The position numbers and the translations under genes are program-made. DNA of 64,000 nucleotides from Tritrichomonas musculus. Taxonomy: Eukaryota; Parabasalia; Tritrichomonadida; Tritrichomonadidae. The stretch spans positions 3,658,001 to 3,722,000 of the forward strand of contig JAPFFF010000010.1 of assembly GCA_039105265.1 (NCBI GenBank), read 5' to 3'. Below, piece by piece: positions 51,801 to 62,155 of the stretch (positions within the stretch are counted from its first letter, which is position 1; each line of letters begins with the position of its first letter). Below the pieces are notes generated by a model that saw only the letters and a list, made by a program, of their open reading frames with translations, ran no database searches and was not told the DNA's origin.

Positions 51801-54800
51801 CCAAATCCTGGAAACATGTCATCACCGCCTGTCGAGTCAAGATCTTTCGCTTTGAAATCATCTGCATTGTTGATGAAGGTGCAATTTTCTAATACAAATT
51901 TGTATGAGCATGATCGAATGCATCCACCTGAATACCCACTGCAATGATCAAATATGCAGTTAGTGATGTTAGTTTCTTCATCACCTTCGCGTGTTCCATT
52001 GAAAGTCGATATTCCTCCACCAAATCTAGCTTGACAGTCTTTGAATTCACATTCATCAATTTGAAGATCTCCAGTGCCATTCGCATCTTCTGTGTCTTTA
52101 TTTTGTAAACTGCCACTTCCAATTCCTCCTCCATAATGATTCGATGAACAATTAATAAATGTGCATCGTTTTACAATCACTGGGATGTTGTATGCTTCTT
52201 CATAATCATAATCACTCTCAAACAAGTTGAAGAAGAGACCTCCACCACAATTGTTAGCAAAGTTGTCAATGAAGTAGCAATTGACGATCGGAATTAAAAT
52301 AGAGCTTTGATAAATGAAAAGACCTCCTCCAAAATCAGTAGAAGCTTCTCCAACTACAACTGAATTGTTGATGAAATATGTTTCATCAATGCTTACTAAA
52401 CAAACACTGTCAATATTAGCTCCACCTCCATAATTTCGACCAACATTGCTGATAAATGAGCAATTGTCGATGTTGAGATATCCAATCGATTGTCCATATT
52501 CTTCATTTATAATGTAGGTATGAAGTCCTCCTCCAATGTATCCTTCTTCATTACCAACTGCATTGTTTTGGATGATGCATCGTCTAAATGTGTGGTTATG
52601 AAATTCGAATTCACCAATTATAGCACTCTTGTGATTGTTATGATTTTGGAATGTGCAATTATCATAGATGGTTCCTTCTATCGTTCCTTTGCTGTTGATG
52701 TTTTGAAGTCGCAGTAAGTGATTGCATGAATAATTCTCAAATGTGCAGTCAACGAATGTCAGCGTGCCACCAATTTCTGCTTGAATGATGTCAATGTTGT
52801 TTTCTTTAAATATGCATTTGCTTATCGTTGGTGATATTTCTGTTTCATCCATGTTTAAGGAAAGGAATGAGTGTGGATAGACATCAAGTGGATCTTCTGG
52901 GCCAAATCCTGGAAACATGTCATCACCGCCTGTCGAGTCAAGATCTTTCGCTTTGAAATCATCTGCATTGTTGATGAAGGTGCAATTTTCTAATACAAAT
53001 TTGTATGAGCATGATCGAATGCATCCACCTGAATACCCACTGCAATGATCAAATATGCAGTTAGTGATGTTAGTTTCTTCATCACCTTCGCGTGTTCCAT
53101 TGAAAGTCGATATTCCTCCACCAAATCTAGCTTGACAGTCTTTGAATTCACATTCATCAATTTGAAGATCTCCAGTGCCATTCGCATCTTCTGTGTCTTT
53201 ATTTTGTAAACTGCCACTTCCAATTCCTCCTCCATAATGATTCGATGAACAATTAATAAATGTGCATCGTTTTACAATCACTGGGATGTTGTATGCTTCT
53301 TCATAATCATAATCACTCTCAAACAAGTTGAAGAAGAGACCTCCACCACAATTGTTAGCAAAGTTGTCAATGAAGTAGCAATTGACGATCGGAATTAAAA
53401 TAGAGCTTTGATAAATGAAAAGACCTCCTCCAAAATCAGTAGAAGCTTCTCCAACTACAACTGAATTGTTGATGAAATATGTTTCATCAATGCTTACTAA
53501 ACAAACACTGTCAATATTAGCTCCACCTCCATAATTTCGACCAACATTGCTGATAAATGAGCAATTGTCGATGTTGAGATATCCAATCGATTGTCCATAT
53601 TCTTCATTTATAATGTTAGTATGAAGTCCTCCTCCAATGTATCCTTCTTCATTACCAACTGCATTGTTTTGGATGATGCATCGTCTAAATGTGTGGTTAT
53701 GAAATTCGAATTCACCAATTATAGCACTCTTGTGATTGTTATGATTTTGGAATGTGCAATTATCATAGATGGTTCCTTCTATCGTTCCTTTGCTGTTGAT
53801 GCTTTGAAGTCGCAGTAAGTGATTGCATGAATAATTCTCAAATGTGCAGTCAACGAATGTCAGCGTGCCACCAATTTCTGCTTGAATGATGTCAATGTTG
53901 TTTTCTTTAAATATGCATTTGCTTATCGTTGGTGATATTTCTGTTTCATCCATGTTTAAGGAAAGGAATGAGTGTGGATAGACATCAAGTGGATCTTCTG
54001 GGCCAAATCCTGGAAACATGTCATCACCGCCTGTCGAGTCAAGATCTTTCGCTTTGAAATCATCTGCATTGTTGATGAAGGTGCAATTTTCTAATACAAA
54101 TTTGTATGAGCATGATCGAATGCATCCACCTGAATACCCACTGCAATGATCAAATATGCAGTTAGTGATGTTAGTTTCTTCATCACCTTCGCGTGTTCCA
54201 TTGAAAGTCGATATTCCTCCACCAAATCTAGCTTGACAGTCTTTGAATTCACATTCATCAATTTGAAGATCTCCAGTGCCATTCGCATCTTCTGTGTCTT
54301 TATTTTGTAAACTGCCACTTCCAATTCCTCCTCCATAATGATTCGATGAACAATTAATAAATGTGCATCGTTTTACAATCACTGGGATGTTGTATGCTTC
54401 TTCATAATCATAATCACTCTCAAACAAGTTGAAGAAGAGACCTCCACCACAATTGTTAGCAAAGTTGTCAATGAAGTAGCAATTGACGATCGGAATTAAA
54501 ATAGAGCTTTGATAAATGAAAAGACCTCCTCCAAAATCAGTAGAAGCTTCTCCAACTACAACTGAATTGTTGATGAAATATGTTTCATCAATGCTTACTA
54601 AACAAACACTGTCAATATTAGCTCCACCTCCATAATTTCGACCAACATTGCTGATAAATGAGCAATTGTCGATGTTGAGATATCCAATCGATTGTCCATA
54701 TTCTTCATTTATAATGTAGGTATGAAGTCCTCCTCCAATGTATCCTTCTTCATTACCAACTGCATTGTTTTGGATGATGCATCGTCTAAATGTGTGGTTA

Positions 54801-57800
54801 TGAAATTCGAATTCACCAATTATAGCACTCTTGTGATTGTTATGATTTTGGAATGTGCAATTATCATAGATGGTTCCTTCTATCGTTCCTTTGCTGTTGA
54901 TGTTTTGAAGTCGCAGTAAGTGATTGCATGAATAATTCTCAAATGTGCAGTCAACGAATGTCAGCGTGCCACCAATTTCTGCTTGAATGATGTCAATGTT
55001 GTTTTCTTTGAATATGCATTTGCTTATCGTTGGTGATATTTCTGTTTCATCCATGTTTAAGGAAAGGAATGAGTGTGGATAGACATCAAGTGGATCTTCT
55101 GGGCCAAATCCTGGAAACATGTCATCACCGCCTGTCGAGTCAAGATCTTTCGCTTTGAAATCATCTGCATTGTTGATGAAGGTGCAATTTTCTAATACAA
55201 ATTTGTATGAGCATGATCGAATGCATCCACCTGAATACCCACTGCAATGATCAAATATGCAGTTAGTGATGTTAGTTTCTTCATCACCTTCGCGTGTTCC
55301 ATTGAAAGTCGATATTCCTCCACCAAATCTAGCTTGACAGTCTTTGAATTCACATTCATCAATTTGAAGATCTCCAGTGCCATTCGCATCTTCTGTGTCT
55401 TTATTTTGTAAACTGCCACTTCCAATTCCTCCTCCATAATGATTCGATGAACAATTAATAAATGTGCATCGTTTTACAATCACTGGGATGTTGTATGCTT
55501 CTTCATAATCATAATCACTCTCAAACAAGTTGAAGAAGAGACCTCCACCACAATTGTTAGCAAAGTTGTCAATGAAGTAGCAATTGACGATCGGAATTAA
55601 AATAGAGCTTTGATAAATGAAAAGACCTCCTCCAAAATCAGTAGAAGCTTCTCCAACTACAACTGAATTGTTGATGAAATATGTTTCATCAATGCTTACT
55701 AAACAAACACTGTCAATATTAGCTCCACCTCCATAATTTCGACCAACATTGCTGATAAATGAGCAATTGTCGATGTTGAGATATCCAATCGATTGTCCAT
55801 ATTCTTCATTTATAATGTTAGTATGAAGTCCTCCTCCAATGTATCCTTCTTCATTACCAACTGCATTGTTTTGGATGATGCATCGTCTAAATGTGTGGTT
55901 ATGAAATTCGAATTCACCAATTATAGCACTCTTGTGATTGTTATGATTTTGGAATGTGCAATTATCATAGATGGTTCCTTCTATCGTTCCTTTGCTGTTG
56001 ATGCTTTGAAGTCGCAGTAAGTGATTGCATGAATAATTCTCAAATGTGCAGTCAACGAATGTCAGCGTGCCACCAATTTCTGCTTGAATGATGTCAATGT
56101 TGTTTTCTTTAAATATGCATTTGCTTATCGTTGGTGATATTTCTGTTTCATCCATGTTTAAGGAAAGGAATGAGTGTGGATAGACATCAAGTGGATCTTC
56201 TGGGCCAAATCCTGGAAACATGTCATCACCGCCTGTCGAGTCAAGATCTTTCGCTTTGAAATCATCTGCATTGTTGATGAAGGTGCAATTTTCTAATACA
56301 AATTTGTATGAGCATGATCGAATGCATCCACCTGAATACCCACTGCAATGATCAAATATGCAGTTAGTGATGTTAGTTTCTTCATCACCTTCGCGTGTTC
56401 CATTGAAAGTCGATATTCCTCCACCAAATCTAGCTTGACAGTCTTTGAATTCACATTCATCAATTTGAAGATCTCCAGTGCCATTCGCATCTTCTGTGTC
56501 TTTATTTTGTAAACTGCCACTTCCAATTCCTCCTCCATAATGATTCGATGAACAATTAATAAATGTGCATCGTTTTACAATCACTGGGATGTTGTATGCT
56601 TCTTCATAATCATAATCACTCTCAAACAAGTTGAAGAAGAGACCTCCACCACAATTGTTAGCAAAGTTGTCAATGAAGTAGCAATTGACGATCGGAATTA
56701 AAATAGAGCTTTGATAAATGAAAAGACCTCCTCCAAAATCAGTAGAAGCTTCTCCAACTACAACTGAATTGTTGATGAAATATGTTTCATCAATGCTTAC
56801 TAAACAAACACTGTCAATATTAGCTCCACCTCCATAATTTCGACCAACATTGCTGATAAATGAGCAATTGTCGATGTTGAGATATCCAATCGATTGTCCA
56901 TATTCTTCATTTATAATGTAGGTATGAAGTCCTCCTCCAATGTATCCTTCTTCATTACCAACTGCATTGTTTTGGATGATGCATCGTCTAAATGTGTGGT
57001 TATGAAATTCGAATTCACCAATTATAGCACTCTTGTGATTGTTATGATTTTGGAATGTGCAATTATCATAGATGGTTCCTTCTATCGTTCCTTTGCTGTT
57101 GATGTTTTGAAGTCGCAGTAAGTGATTGCATGAATAATTCTCAAATGTGCAGTCAACGAATGTCAGCGTGCCACCAATTTCTGCTTGAATGATGTCAATG
57201 TTGTTTTCTTTAAATATGCATTTGCTTATCGTTGGTGATATTTCTGTTTCATCCATGTTTAAGGAAAGGAATGAGTGTGGATAGACATCAAGTGGATCTT
57301 CTGGGCCAAATCCTGGAAACATGTCATCACCGCCTGTCGAGTCAAGATCTTTCGCTTTGAAATCATCTGCATTGTTGATGAAGGTGCAATTTTCTAATAC
57401 AAATTTGTATGAGCATGATCGAATGCATCCACCTGAATACCCACTGCAATGATCAAATATGCAGTTAGTGATGTTAGTTTCTTCATCACCTTCGCGTGTT
57501 CCATTGAAAGTCGATATTCCTCCACCAAATCTAGCTTGACAGTCTTTGAATTCACATTCATCAATTTGAAGATCTCCAGTGCCATTCGCATCTTCTGTGT
57601 CTTTATTTTGTAAACTGCCACTTCCAATTCCTCCTCCATAATGATTCGATGAACAATTAATAAATGTGCATCGTTTTACAATCACTGGGATGTTGTATGC
57701 TTCTTCATAATCATAATCACTCTCAAACAAGTTGAAGAAGAGACCTCCACCACAATTGTTAGCAAAGTTGTCAATGAAGTAGCAATTGACGATCGGAATT

Positions 57801-60800
57801 AAAATAGAGCTTTGATAAATGAAAAGACCTCCTCCAAAATCAGTAGAAGCTTCTCCAACTACAACTGAATTGTTGATGAAATATGTTTCATCAATGCTTA
57901 CTAAACAAACACTGTCAATATTAGCTCCACCTCCATAATTTCGACCAACATTGCTGATAAATGAGCAATTGTCGATGTTGAGATATCCAATCGATTGTCC
58001 ATAATTTTCATTTATAATGTTAGTATGAAGTCCTCCTCCAATGTATCCTTCTTCATTACCAACTGCATTGTTTTGGATGATGCATCGTCTAAATGTGTGG
58101 TTATGAAATTCGAATTCACCAATTATAGCACTCTTGTGATTGTTATGATTTTGGAATGTGCAATTATCATAGATGGTTCCTTCTATCGTTCCTTTGCTGT
58201 TGATGTTTTGAAGTCGCAGTAAGTGATCGCATGAATAATTCTCAAATGTGCAGTCAACGAATGTCAGCGTGCCACCAATTTCTGCTTTTATATCAGATAT
58301 TATATTTTCTTTAAATGTGCAATTAATAATTAAAGGATTTATGTTGGCTTCATCCATTTTAAGGAAAATAAATGAATCAATACCATCATAATCATTTGGA
58401 TCATCTGAATAAGATGATAGTTTATCATTATTTATAAATAAAGAATTTTCTAAGTGAAATTTGTATGATAAAGAATAAATGCATCCTCCATTAATACTAC
58501 AACAATGATCAAAAATACAATTGGTAATATTTGTATCTTCATCTCTATTTGAATTTCCATTAAAGCAGAAAATTCCTCCTCCGTATTTCGATTGGCAATC
58601 TGTAAAATTGCAATAATTCAATATGATATCACCTGTTGCTTTGGTTGAATGCCAATCACCATCGCCGCTAGAAATTGCACCTCCTCTGTCAGAAGATGAA
58701 CATCTAATAAATGAGCAATCTTCGATTGTGATTGGAGACAATTGCACTAAGTATTCATCAGAAAATTTAATGAAAATAGCGCCGCCAAGAGATTTTCTTG
58801 TCTTAATGAAATTATCTTGAAATTCGCAATTTCTAAGTGTAAATGGAACTGGTGTAGAACTATATCTTTCAATAACTTGATTAATATAAATTGCTCCACC
58901 AGAATGAGGGTCCTCACTAATAAAGGTATTATTAAGAGAATTACCAATAAATCTCGCATTATCAAATTCAACTATATTCTTAATATAAATCATAATAGCT
59001 CCTCCTTTAGCATTTCCTGTGTTGTTAATAAACGAGCAATCAATTATTGTATAAAATGCAGTATCATTGATAAGAAAAGCTCCAGGTCCTGGATTCTGAT
59101 GATTTAGGATTGTTTTACAGTTTTCTTGAAAAGTGCAATTAGTGAATGTATGATTGTTCATATTGCCATATACTGCTGTATCAGTATTTGAATTTTGAAA
59201 AGTGCAATTTTTATATATGGTGCCTTTTTCTGTTCCTAAACTAGATATATAACTAACTTCTAATAAATGTTTGGCTGTATAATCAGTAAAGGTACAATCT
59301 AGTATTGTTAATGTTCCACTTATATTAGCTTCAATAATGTACATTTCATTATTTATGAAAGTGCAATTTATTATAGTTGGATCGATTTCTTTTTCATCCA
59401 TTTTCAAATACAAAAATGAATGAATACTAAACTCAGAATCTGGATCTAATGAATCAGATACATAGTCGTCTACATTATTAATAAATAATGAGCTTTCTAA
59501 AACAAGTTTATATGATAATGAGCAAACACATCCACCATTAAGTCCACTGCAATGATCAAATGTGCAATCAGTGATGTTTGTTTCTTCATCACCTTCAGGT
59601 GTTCCATCATGACTAAATATAGCGCCGCCTTTTGGTGCGGAGCATTGGCTAAAGTAGCATCCTTTTATCGTAATATCACCAGTGTTTTTCGGTTCCTTTT
59701 TATCATAATATTTGCCACTACCAATTCCACCGCCATTTCTTTTACTTGTACAGTTGTAAAACTGGCAATTTTCAACAATAACTGGGATATTATAGAATTT
59801 ATCAGTATGATCATAAGTGTCATGAAAACTTATATAAAGACCACCACCACATAATTTGGCATAATTATCTTTGAAATAGCTGTTTTTAAGGGTAACTATC
59901 TTAGGATCAGTTTGGTCATCATCATAAAATGATTGCCTAATGATCAATGCACCTCCGCAATCATCAATTTCACTTTCTGAGTCAATTATTGAATTATTAA
60001 TAAATATGAGATCAGATAGTTCATCAACACTACGGGAATCTGCCATCAATGCGCCTCCTTCTTTCTGAGCAGCATTGTTTAAGAAAGAACAGTTGGTGAT
60101 AGTAAAATGGCCATTGCCATTAGTGCCTAATGCTCCTGTGCTATATTGGCATGTATTGTTTTCGAATGTGCAATTGAAAAAGGTATGCTTATGTTTATCT
60201 GAAGAAACAGCTGTATTTAAGCTATTTTTGAATGTGCAATTTTCAAAAACATTGCCTCTCTCTCCACGAGTATTCATGTATTGAAGGTCCAATAGTTGAG
60301 AGGTATGGCTAGGTGAAGGAACGAATAATGAATTTCGTATATAAAATGTGCCATCAACATCACAGCCAAATGTAGAATCTGAGTCAACAATAAAGTTACA
60401 ACTATCAACAATTGGGTCGGTCTTTCCATCATAAGAATTTTCATTCATTTCTAGATAAATTACATTAATAGTTCCCATCAAATTAAAACGTTCCACATAA
60501 TTCTGGAAAGTTGATTCTGATAAAAAGAATGAAAAGGCCTTTGAATAAATGCAATGTCCTTGTGTTTCTGCAGAGCAATGATCAAAAGTGCAACTAATGA
60601 TTTTTTTCTCTTCATCTCCATTGGATGTTCCATCTTGGAACATTAAAGCTCCGCCATAAGAAGCTGTACAATCTGTAAAGGAACAATCTTCAATAACAAT
60701 GTCGCCATCACACTTAACATTACTTGTTCCAATTCCGCTTGTAAATGCGCCTCCATTTCCTTTTGTTGTGCATTGTTCAAAGTTGCAGTGAGTAATAGAA

Positions 60801-62155
60801 ACATAGTCATTATTTGGAAGAGGTCTTCCACCTTCACTTTGCACTTTTCTATATTGGATGAAAATTGCACCACCATCAGTATCTGCTGAGTTCTGAGTGA
60901 AATTGCAATTGGTAAGATTGAAGCTAGAGATCTGAAATAGATACATAGCTCCACCTTTGGCTTTATCATCTTCTTCTTCGTTATGTTTCTTGCATGTGTT
61001 TTCAACAAAGGAGCAGTCACTAATTTGAACATCAGTAGCATTGATCAAAAGGGCGCCTCCAAAATACTCTCCAGCATTACCAGTAAAATTGCAGTCTCTT
61101 ATTGTTAATGACAAGTTTCCAATTGCATAAATAGCAGAAGCCTTAAGTTGATGGTTAGTATTATTACAGAATTGGCATTCAGTGACGCTACTTGTTCCTG
61201 ATTCAAAGAAAAGAGCAATGCCATCTATCTGTTCAAATGTGCATCCATAGAAGTTATTTTCTGAGGTTTTCCATTCTGCTGTTCTGAGTGGATAACCACT
61301 GCCCTTTGAAAAAGTTACATTGTTCATATTGACCTTGGTATTAGATGGTTCTTTTCCTTCAATGCTGAATAAAGAACCGGCAAATCCTTCAAATTGGCTG
61401 TTTTCAATAGAAAGTAAGTCATCGACTTTAAGTGTGAAATTGGCCGCTTTCGTGTTTGTAAAAACAGAATTTTCTATGCTTACTGCTGTAACGAGATCGT
61501 CTGAATACCCACAGTTAAAAATATAGCATTTCGATGCATATTGATCTAAATTAATTGTATCAATTGTTGTATCAACAATTTTTAAATCATAGTTATTGGA
61601 TCTGATAATGCCTCCAAAATTCTTATCATCGTCTGTGGATCCCAATTTGGAATTGAATACGGAAATTGATATATGTGATGAAAATTTTTGAGATTGAGCG
61701 TTAAGGTCTAAAATTGGAGATGTTAAATACTGGCTTCGGGAAAGATTTGTGAAATCAAATATGAATGAGTTAATGTAGATTTCAGTATTAGAAATTTGAG
61801 CAATAGTCTGGGTTGGTGCCTCTTCTCCGCTATAGTATCTGCAATTGGTTATTTGAGTATCATTTGAGCTTTCAATCTTAACAACAATAGAATCATCGTC
61901 TAATGTGAAATTTAAATCTTCAAGTCGTGCTGAGCTGCAAGAAGTAATGTCAATCATTGAGTCATCGAAATAATTTCCATTAAAATTGCATCCAAATTGT
62001 AAAATTTTTTTATGAGTTTTAATATTCTCGAAAACACTATTTTTGATTGTAAACGAAGAATGAACGTCAGACAGTGTTTCCTGTATCTTAGGTTCGTTTC
62101 TTTTAAACACATCGAAAGATGAGCTTAAAATTATCAGTGAATGTAACAAAATCAT
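48872..62155 (-). CDS. Giant Pmp-like (polymorphic membrane protein) surface protein
   Basis: A 4427-residue type I membrane protein. A signal peptide (about 1-14, MILLHSLIILSSSF) is followed by some 4100 residues of right-handed beta helix made of short rungs with N-C-x-F, FxNN and GGAI/GGGI motifs (for example ITNCIFDHC, FINNSVV, GGGLFFN), the hallmark of chlamydial Pmp and related repeats. A Ser/Thr/Pro-rich stalk (about 4100-4290, SQSPTASRSPSPSQSPSP) leads to a transmembrane helix (about 4325-4355) and a 70-residue acidic tail with an NPLY motif, an NPxY-type endocytosis signal also noted in trichomonad BspA proteins. Residues about 1290-3540 are six near-identical repeats of 367 residues. 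Trichomonad Pmp-like proteins are thought to act in adhesion. ATG complement of 62153-62155, with an Inr 11 nt upstream. Confidence 0.95.
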   Translation of the reverse strand: MILLHSLIILSSSFDVFKRNEPKIQETLSDVHSSFTIKNSVFENIKTHKKILQFGCNFNGNYFDDSMIDITSCSSARLEDLNFTLDDDSIVVKIESSNDTQITNCRYYSGEEAPTQTIAQISNTEIYINSFIFDFTNLSRSQYLTSPILDLNAQSQKFSSHISISVFNSKLGSTDDDKNFGGIIRSNNYDLKIVDTTIDTINLDQYASKCYIFNCGYSDDLVTAVSIENSVFTNTKAANFTLKVDDLLSIENSQFEGFAGSLFSIEGKEPSNTKVNMNNVTFSKGSGYPLRTAEWKTSENNFYGCTFEQIDGIALFFESGTSSVTECQFCNNTNHQLKASAIYAIGNLSLTIRDCNFTGNAGEYFGGALLINATDVQISDCSFVENTCKKHNEEEDDKAKGGAMYLFQISSFNLTNCNFTQNSADTDGGAIFIQYRKVQSEGGRPLPNNDYVSITHCNFEQCTTKGNGGAFTSGIGTSNVKCDGDIVIEDCSFTDCTASYGGALMFQDGTSNGDEEKKIISCTFDHCSAETQGHCIYSKAFSFFLSESTFQNYVERFNLMGTINVIYLEMNENSYDGKTDPIVDSCNFIVDSDSTFGCDVDGTFYIRNSLFVPSPSHTSQLLDLQYMNTRGERGNVFENCTFKNSLNTAVSSDKHKHTFFNCTFENNTCQYSTGALGTNGNGHFTITNCSFLNNAAQKEGGALMADSRSVDELSDLIFINNSIIDSESEIDDCGGALIIRQSFYDDDQTDPKIVTLKNSYFKDNYAKLCGGGLYISFHDTYDHTDKFYNIPVIVENCQFYNCTSKRNGGGIGSGKYYDKKEPKNTGDITIKGCYFSQCSAPKGGAIFSHDGTPEGDEETNITDCTFDHCSGLNGGCVCSLSYKLVLESSLFINNVDDYVSDSLDPDSEFSIHSFLYLKMDEKEIDPTIINCTFINNEMYIIEANISGTLTILDCTFTDYTAKHLLEVSYISSLGTEKGTIYKNCTFQNSNTDTAVYGNMNNHTFTNCTFQENCKTILNHQNPGPGAFLINDTAFYTIIDCSFINNTGNAKGGAIMIYIKNIVEFDNARFIGNSLNNTFISEDPHSGGAIYINQVIERYSSTPVPFTLRNCEFQDNFIKTRKSLGGAIFIKFSDEYLVQLSPITIEDCSFIRCSSSDRGGAISSGDGDWHSTKATGDIILNYCNFTDCQSKYGGGIFCFNGNSNRDEDTNITNCIFDHCCSINGGCIYSLSYKFHLENSLFINNDKLSSYSDDPNDYDGIDSFIFLKMDEANINPLIINCTFKENIISDIKAEIGGTLTFVDCTFENYSCDHLLRLQNINSKGTIEGTIYDNCTFQNHNNHKSAIIGEFEFHNHTFRRCIIQNNAVGNEEGYIGGGLHTNIINENYGQSIGYLNIDNCSFISNVGRNYGGGANIDSVCLVSIDETYFINNSVVVGEASTDFGGGLFIYQSSILIPIVNCYFIDNFANNCGGGLFFNLFESDYDYEEAYNIPVIVKRCTFINCSSNHYGGGIGSGSLQNKDTEDANGTGDLQIDECEFKDCQARFGGGISTFNGTREGDEETNITNCIFDHCSGYSGGCIRSCSYKFVLENCTFINNADDFKAKDLDSTGGDDMFPGFGPEDPLDVYPHSFLSLNMDETEISPTISKCIFKENNIDIIQAEIGGTLTFVDCTFENYSCNHLLRLQNINSKGTIEGTIYDNCTFQNHNNHKSAIIGEFEFHNHTFRRCIIQNNAVGNEEGYIGGGLHTYIINEEYGQSIGYLNIDNCSFISNVGRNYGGGANIDSVCLVSIDETYFINNSVVVGEASTDFGGGLFIYQSSILIPIVNCYFIDNFANNCGGGLFFNLFESDYDYEEAYNIPVIVKRCTFINCSSNHYGGGIGSGSLQNKDTEDANGTGDLQIDECEFKDCQARFGGGISTFNGTREGDEETNITNCIFDHCSGYSGGCIRSCSYKFVLENCTFINNADDFKAKDLDSTGGDDMFPGFGPEDPLDVYPHSFLSLNMDETEISPTISKCIFKENNIDIIQAEIGGTLTFVDCTFENYSCNHLLRLQSINSKGTIEGTIYDNCTFQNHNNHKSAIIGEFEFHNHTFRRCIIQNNAVGNEEGYIGGGLHTNIINEEYGQSIGYLNIDNCSFISNVGRNYGGGANIDSVCLVSIDETYFINNSVVVGEASTDFGGGLFIYQSSILIPIVNCYFIDNFANNCGGGLFFNLFESDYDYEEAYNIPVIVKRCTFINCSSNHYGGGIGSGSLQNKDTEDANGTGDLQIDECEFKDCQARFGGGISTFNGTREGDEETNITNCIFDHCSGYSGGCIRSCSYKFVLENCTFINNADDFKAKDLDSTGGDDMFPGFGPEDPLDVYPHSFLSLNMDETEISPTISKCIFKENNIDIIQAEIGGTLTFVDCTFENYSCNHLLRLQNINSKGTIEGTIYDNCTFQNHNNHKSAIIGEFEFHNHTFRRCIIQNNAVGNEEGYIGGGLHTYIINEEYGQSIGYLNIDNCSFISNVGRNYGGGANIDSVCLVSIDETYFINNSVVVGEASTDFGGGLFIYQSSILIPIVNCYFIDNFANNCGGGLFFNLFESDYDYEEAYNIPVIVKRCTFINCSSNHYGGGIGSGSLQNKDTEDANGTGDLQIDECEFKDCQARFGGGISTFNGTREGDEETNITNCIFDHCSGYSGGCIRSCSYKFVLENCTFINNADDFKAKDLDSTGGDDMFPGFGPEDPLDVYPHSFLSLNMDETEISPTISKCIFKENNIDIIQAEIGGTLTFVDCTFENYSCNHLLRLQSINSKGTIEGTIYDNCTFQNHNNHKSAIIGEFEFHNHTFRRCIIQNNAVGNEEGYIGGGLHTNIINEEYGQSIGYLNIDNCSFISNVGRNYGGGANIDSVCLVSIDETYFINNSVVVGEASTDFGGGLFIYQSSILIPIVNCYFIDNFANNCGGGLFFNLFESDYDYEEAYNIPVIVKRCTFINCSSNHYGGGIGSGSLQNKDTEDANGTGDLQIDECEFKDCQARFGGGISTFNGTREGDEETNITNCIFDHCSGYSGGCIRSCSYKFVLENCTFINNADDFKAKDLDSTGGDDMFPGFGPEDPLDVYPHSFLSLNMDETEISPTISKCIFKENNIDIIQAEIGGTLTFVDCTFENYSCNHLLRLQNINSKGTIEGTIYDNCTFQNHNNHKSAIIGEFEFHNHTFRRCIIQNNAVGNEEGYIGGGLHTYIINEEYGQSIGYLNIDNCSFISNVGRNYGGGANIDSVCLVSIDETYFINNSVVVGEASTDFGGGLFIYQSSILIPIVNCYFIDNFANNCGGGLFFNLFESDYDYEEAYNIPVIVKRCTFINCSSNHYGGGIGSGSLQNKDTEDANGTGDLQIDECEFKDCQARFGGGISTFNGTREGDEETNITNCIFDHCSGYSGGCIRSCSYKFVLENCTFINNADDFKAKDLDSTGGDDMFPGFGPEDPLDVYPHSFLSLNMDETEISPTISKCIFKENNIDIIQAEIGGTLTFVDCTFENYSCDHLLRLQNINSKGTIEGTIYDNCTFQNHNQKSSAIFGTNTINAHNFINCTIRDNHVQDHDLATCPGGLFIQSICTGNISIDGCFFINNTGSSTGGALSVNSANLYMIQNTQFINNSALKGNTRLEIGGAIYLYQDSEVCPIIGCYFENNFAKDCGGGLYLALFGSDNSGSELPPYFNIPVVVERCIFVGCSSTERGGGIGSGYSYYGNEQDVMATGDLTIKECEFRNCQAKSGGGIFCFDGESGGDEETNITSCIFDNCISEDGQCIKSRSFKNLIHNTTFQYCSNNGNDNSPIISIIMNEAESPIISNCKFIHNINQYFVMQTEASLKFDTCTFSNITNDQDGGAVQINSNWKATSLEFFNCIFSSTKSTSGNGGAIAYLPGNEVPKLILRGCSFTGTSSKNGGSIYFSHSQSSLLLEEDDASIYIVGSTFTDCSASESGGAIYSDSDKSMTIESTTFSQTQCGTQNGHKGSALYIDLKNNLKLFNIAIDNSKQPSKTAIYATKGNSNGLLQIEGGCFQSTTTLRSARDANIPDYIYFDAAGSIQFSDYSCFSGSQSDSIYIDDQSNHLITAIKSSMFNCNTCSLSNLPTRTPCPTDSLTASVSQSPTASRSPSPSQSPSPTRSRSASPSQSPSASSSRLPTASQSPSASRSPTASQSPSASRSPTASDSRTPSISQSPTATRSPSPTQSPTRSPSPTASASRTPKATRSDYPSSTSHTWTKIPTPTRSDRYSQTPFTYSRTPTATRSDRYSQTPTRSDSPTRSNSPTRSNSQTRSEQPQKPSSDQHGSESLSYLLSGSETYTPVQEGPAAVSRGIKIGVGAIAGIVIGIVVLLAAIILLIIVLLRRNRNEQPAVATDQSEEVDNDAMSQFMSNPHSDNWNENPLYSNHNSDAESQFLSMNNDNDPFMRDFEENL
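49300..49850 (-). repeat. Ser/Pro/Thr-rich minisatellite encoding the stalk
   Basis: Short imperfect repeats of 12-24 bp encode RSPTASQSPSAS-type and RTPTATRSDRYSQ-type units. The repeat changes from a Ser-Pro form (49600-49850) to a Thr-Arg-Ser-Asp form (49300-49500) toward the membrane helix. Such sequences are usually heavily O-glycosylated rods that lift the domain from the surface. Confidence 0.85.
51541..58285 (-). repeat. Six-copy 1101-bp tandem repeat inside the Pmp-like gene
   Basis: The same sequence recurs every 1101 bp (for example landmarks at 51889, 52990, 54091, 55192, 56293 and 57394), giving six full copies and a short partial one, 6.1 units in all. 1101 is a multiple of three (367 codons), so the frame is kept. 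Copies differ at only a handful of visible positions, several of which alternate between neighbours. Confidence 0.97.

Noticed and set aside
52490-58222. Recurrent 75-codon plus-strand frames every 1101 bp
   Set aside because: They are antisense shadows of the Pmp-like repeat and only persist because the coding repeat is conserved.
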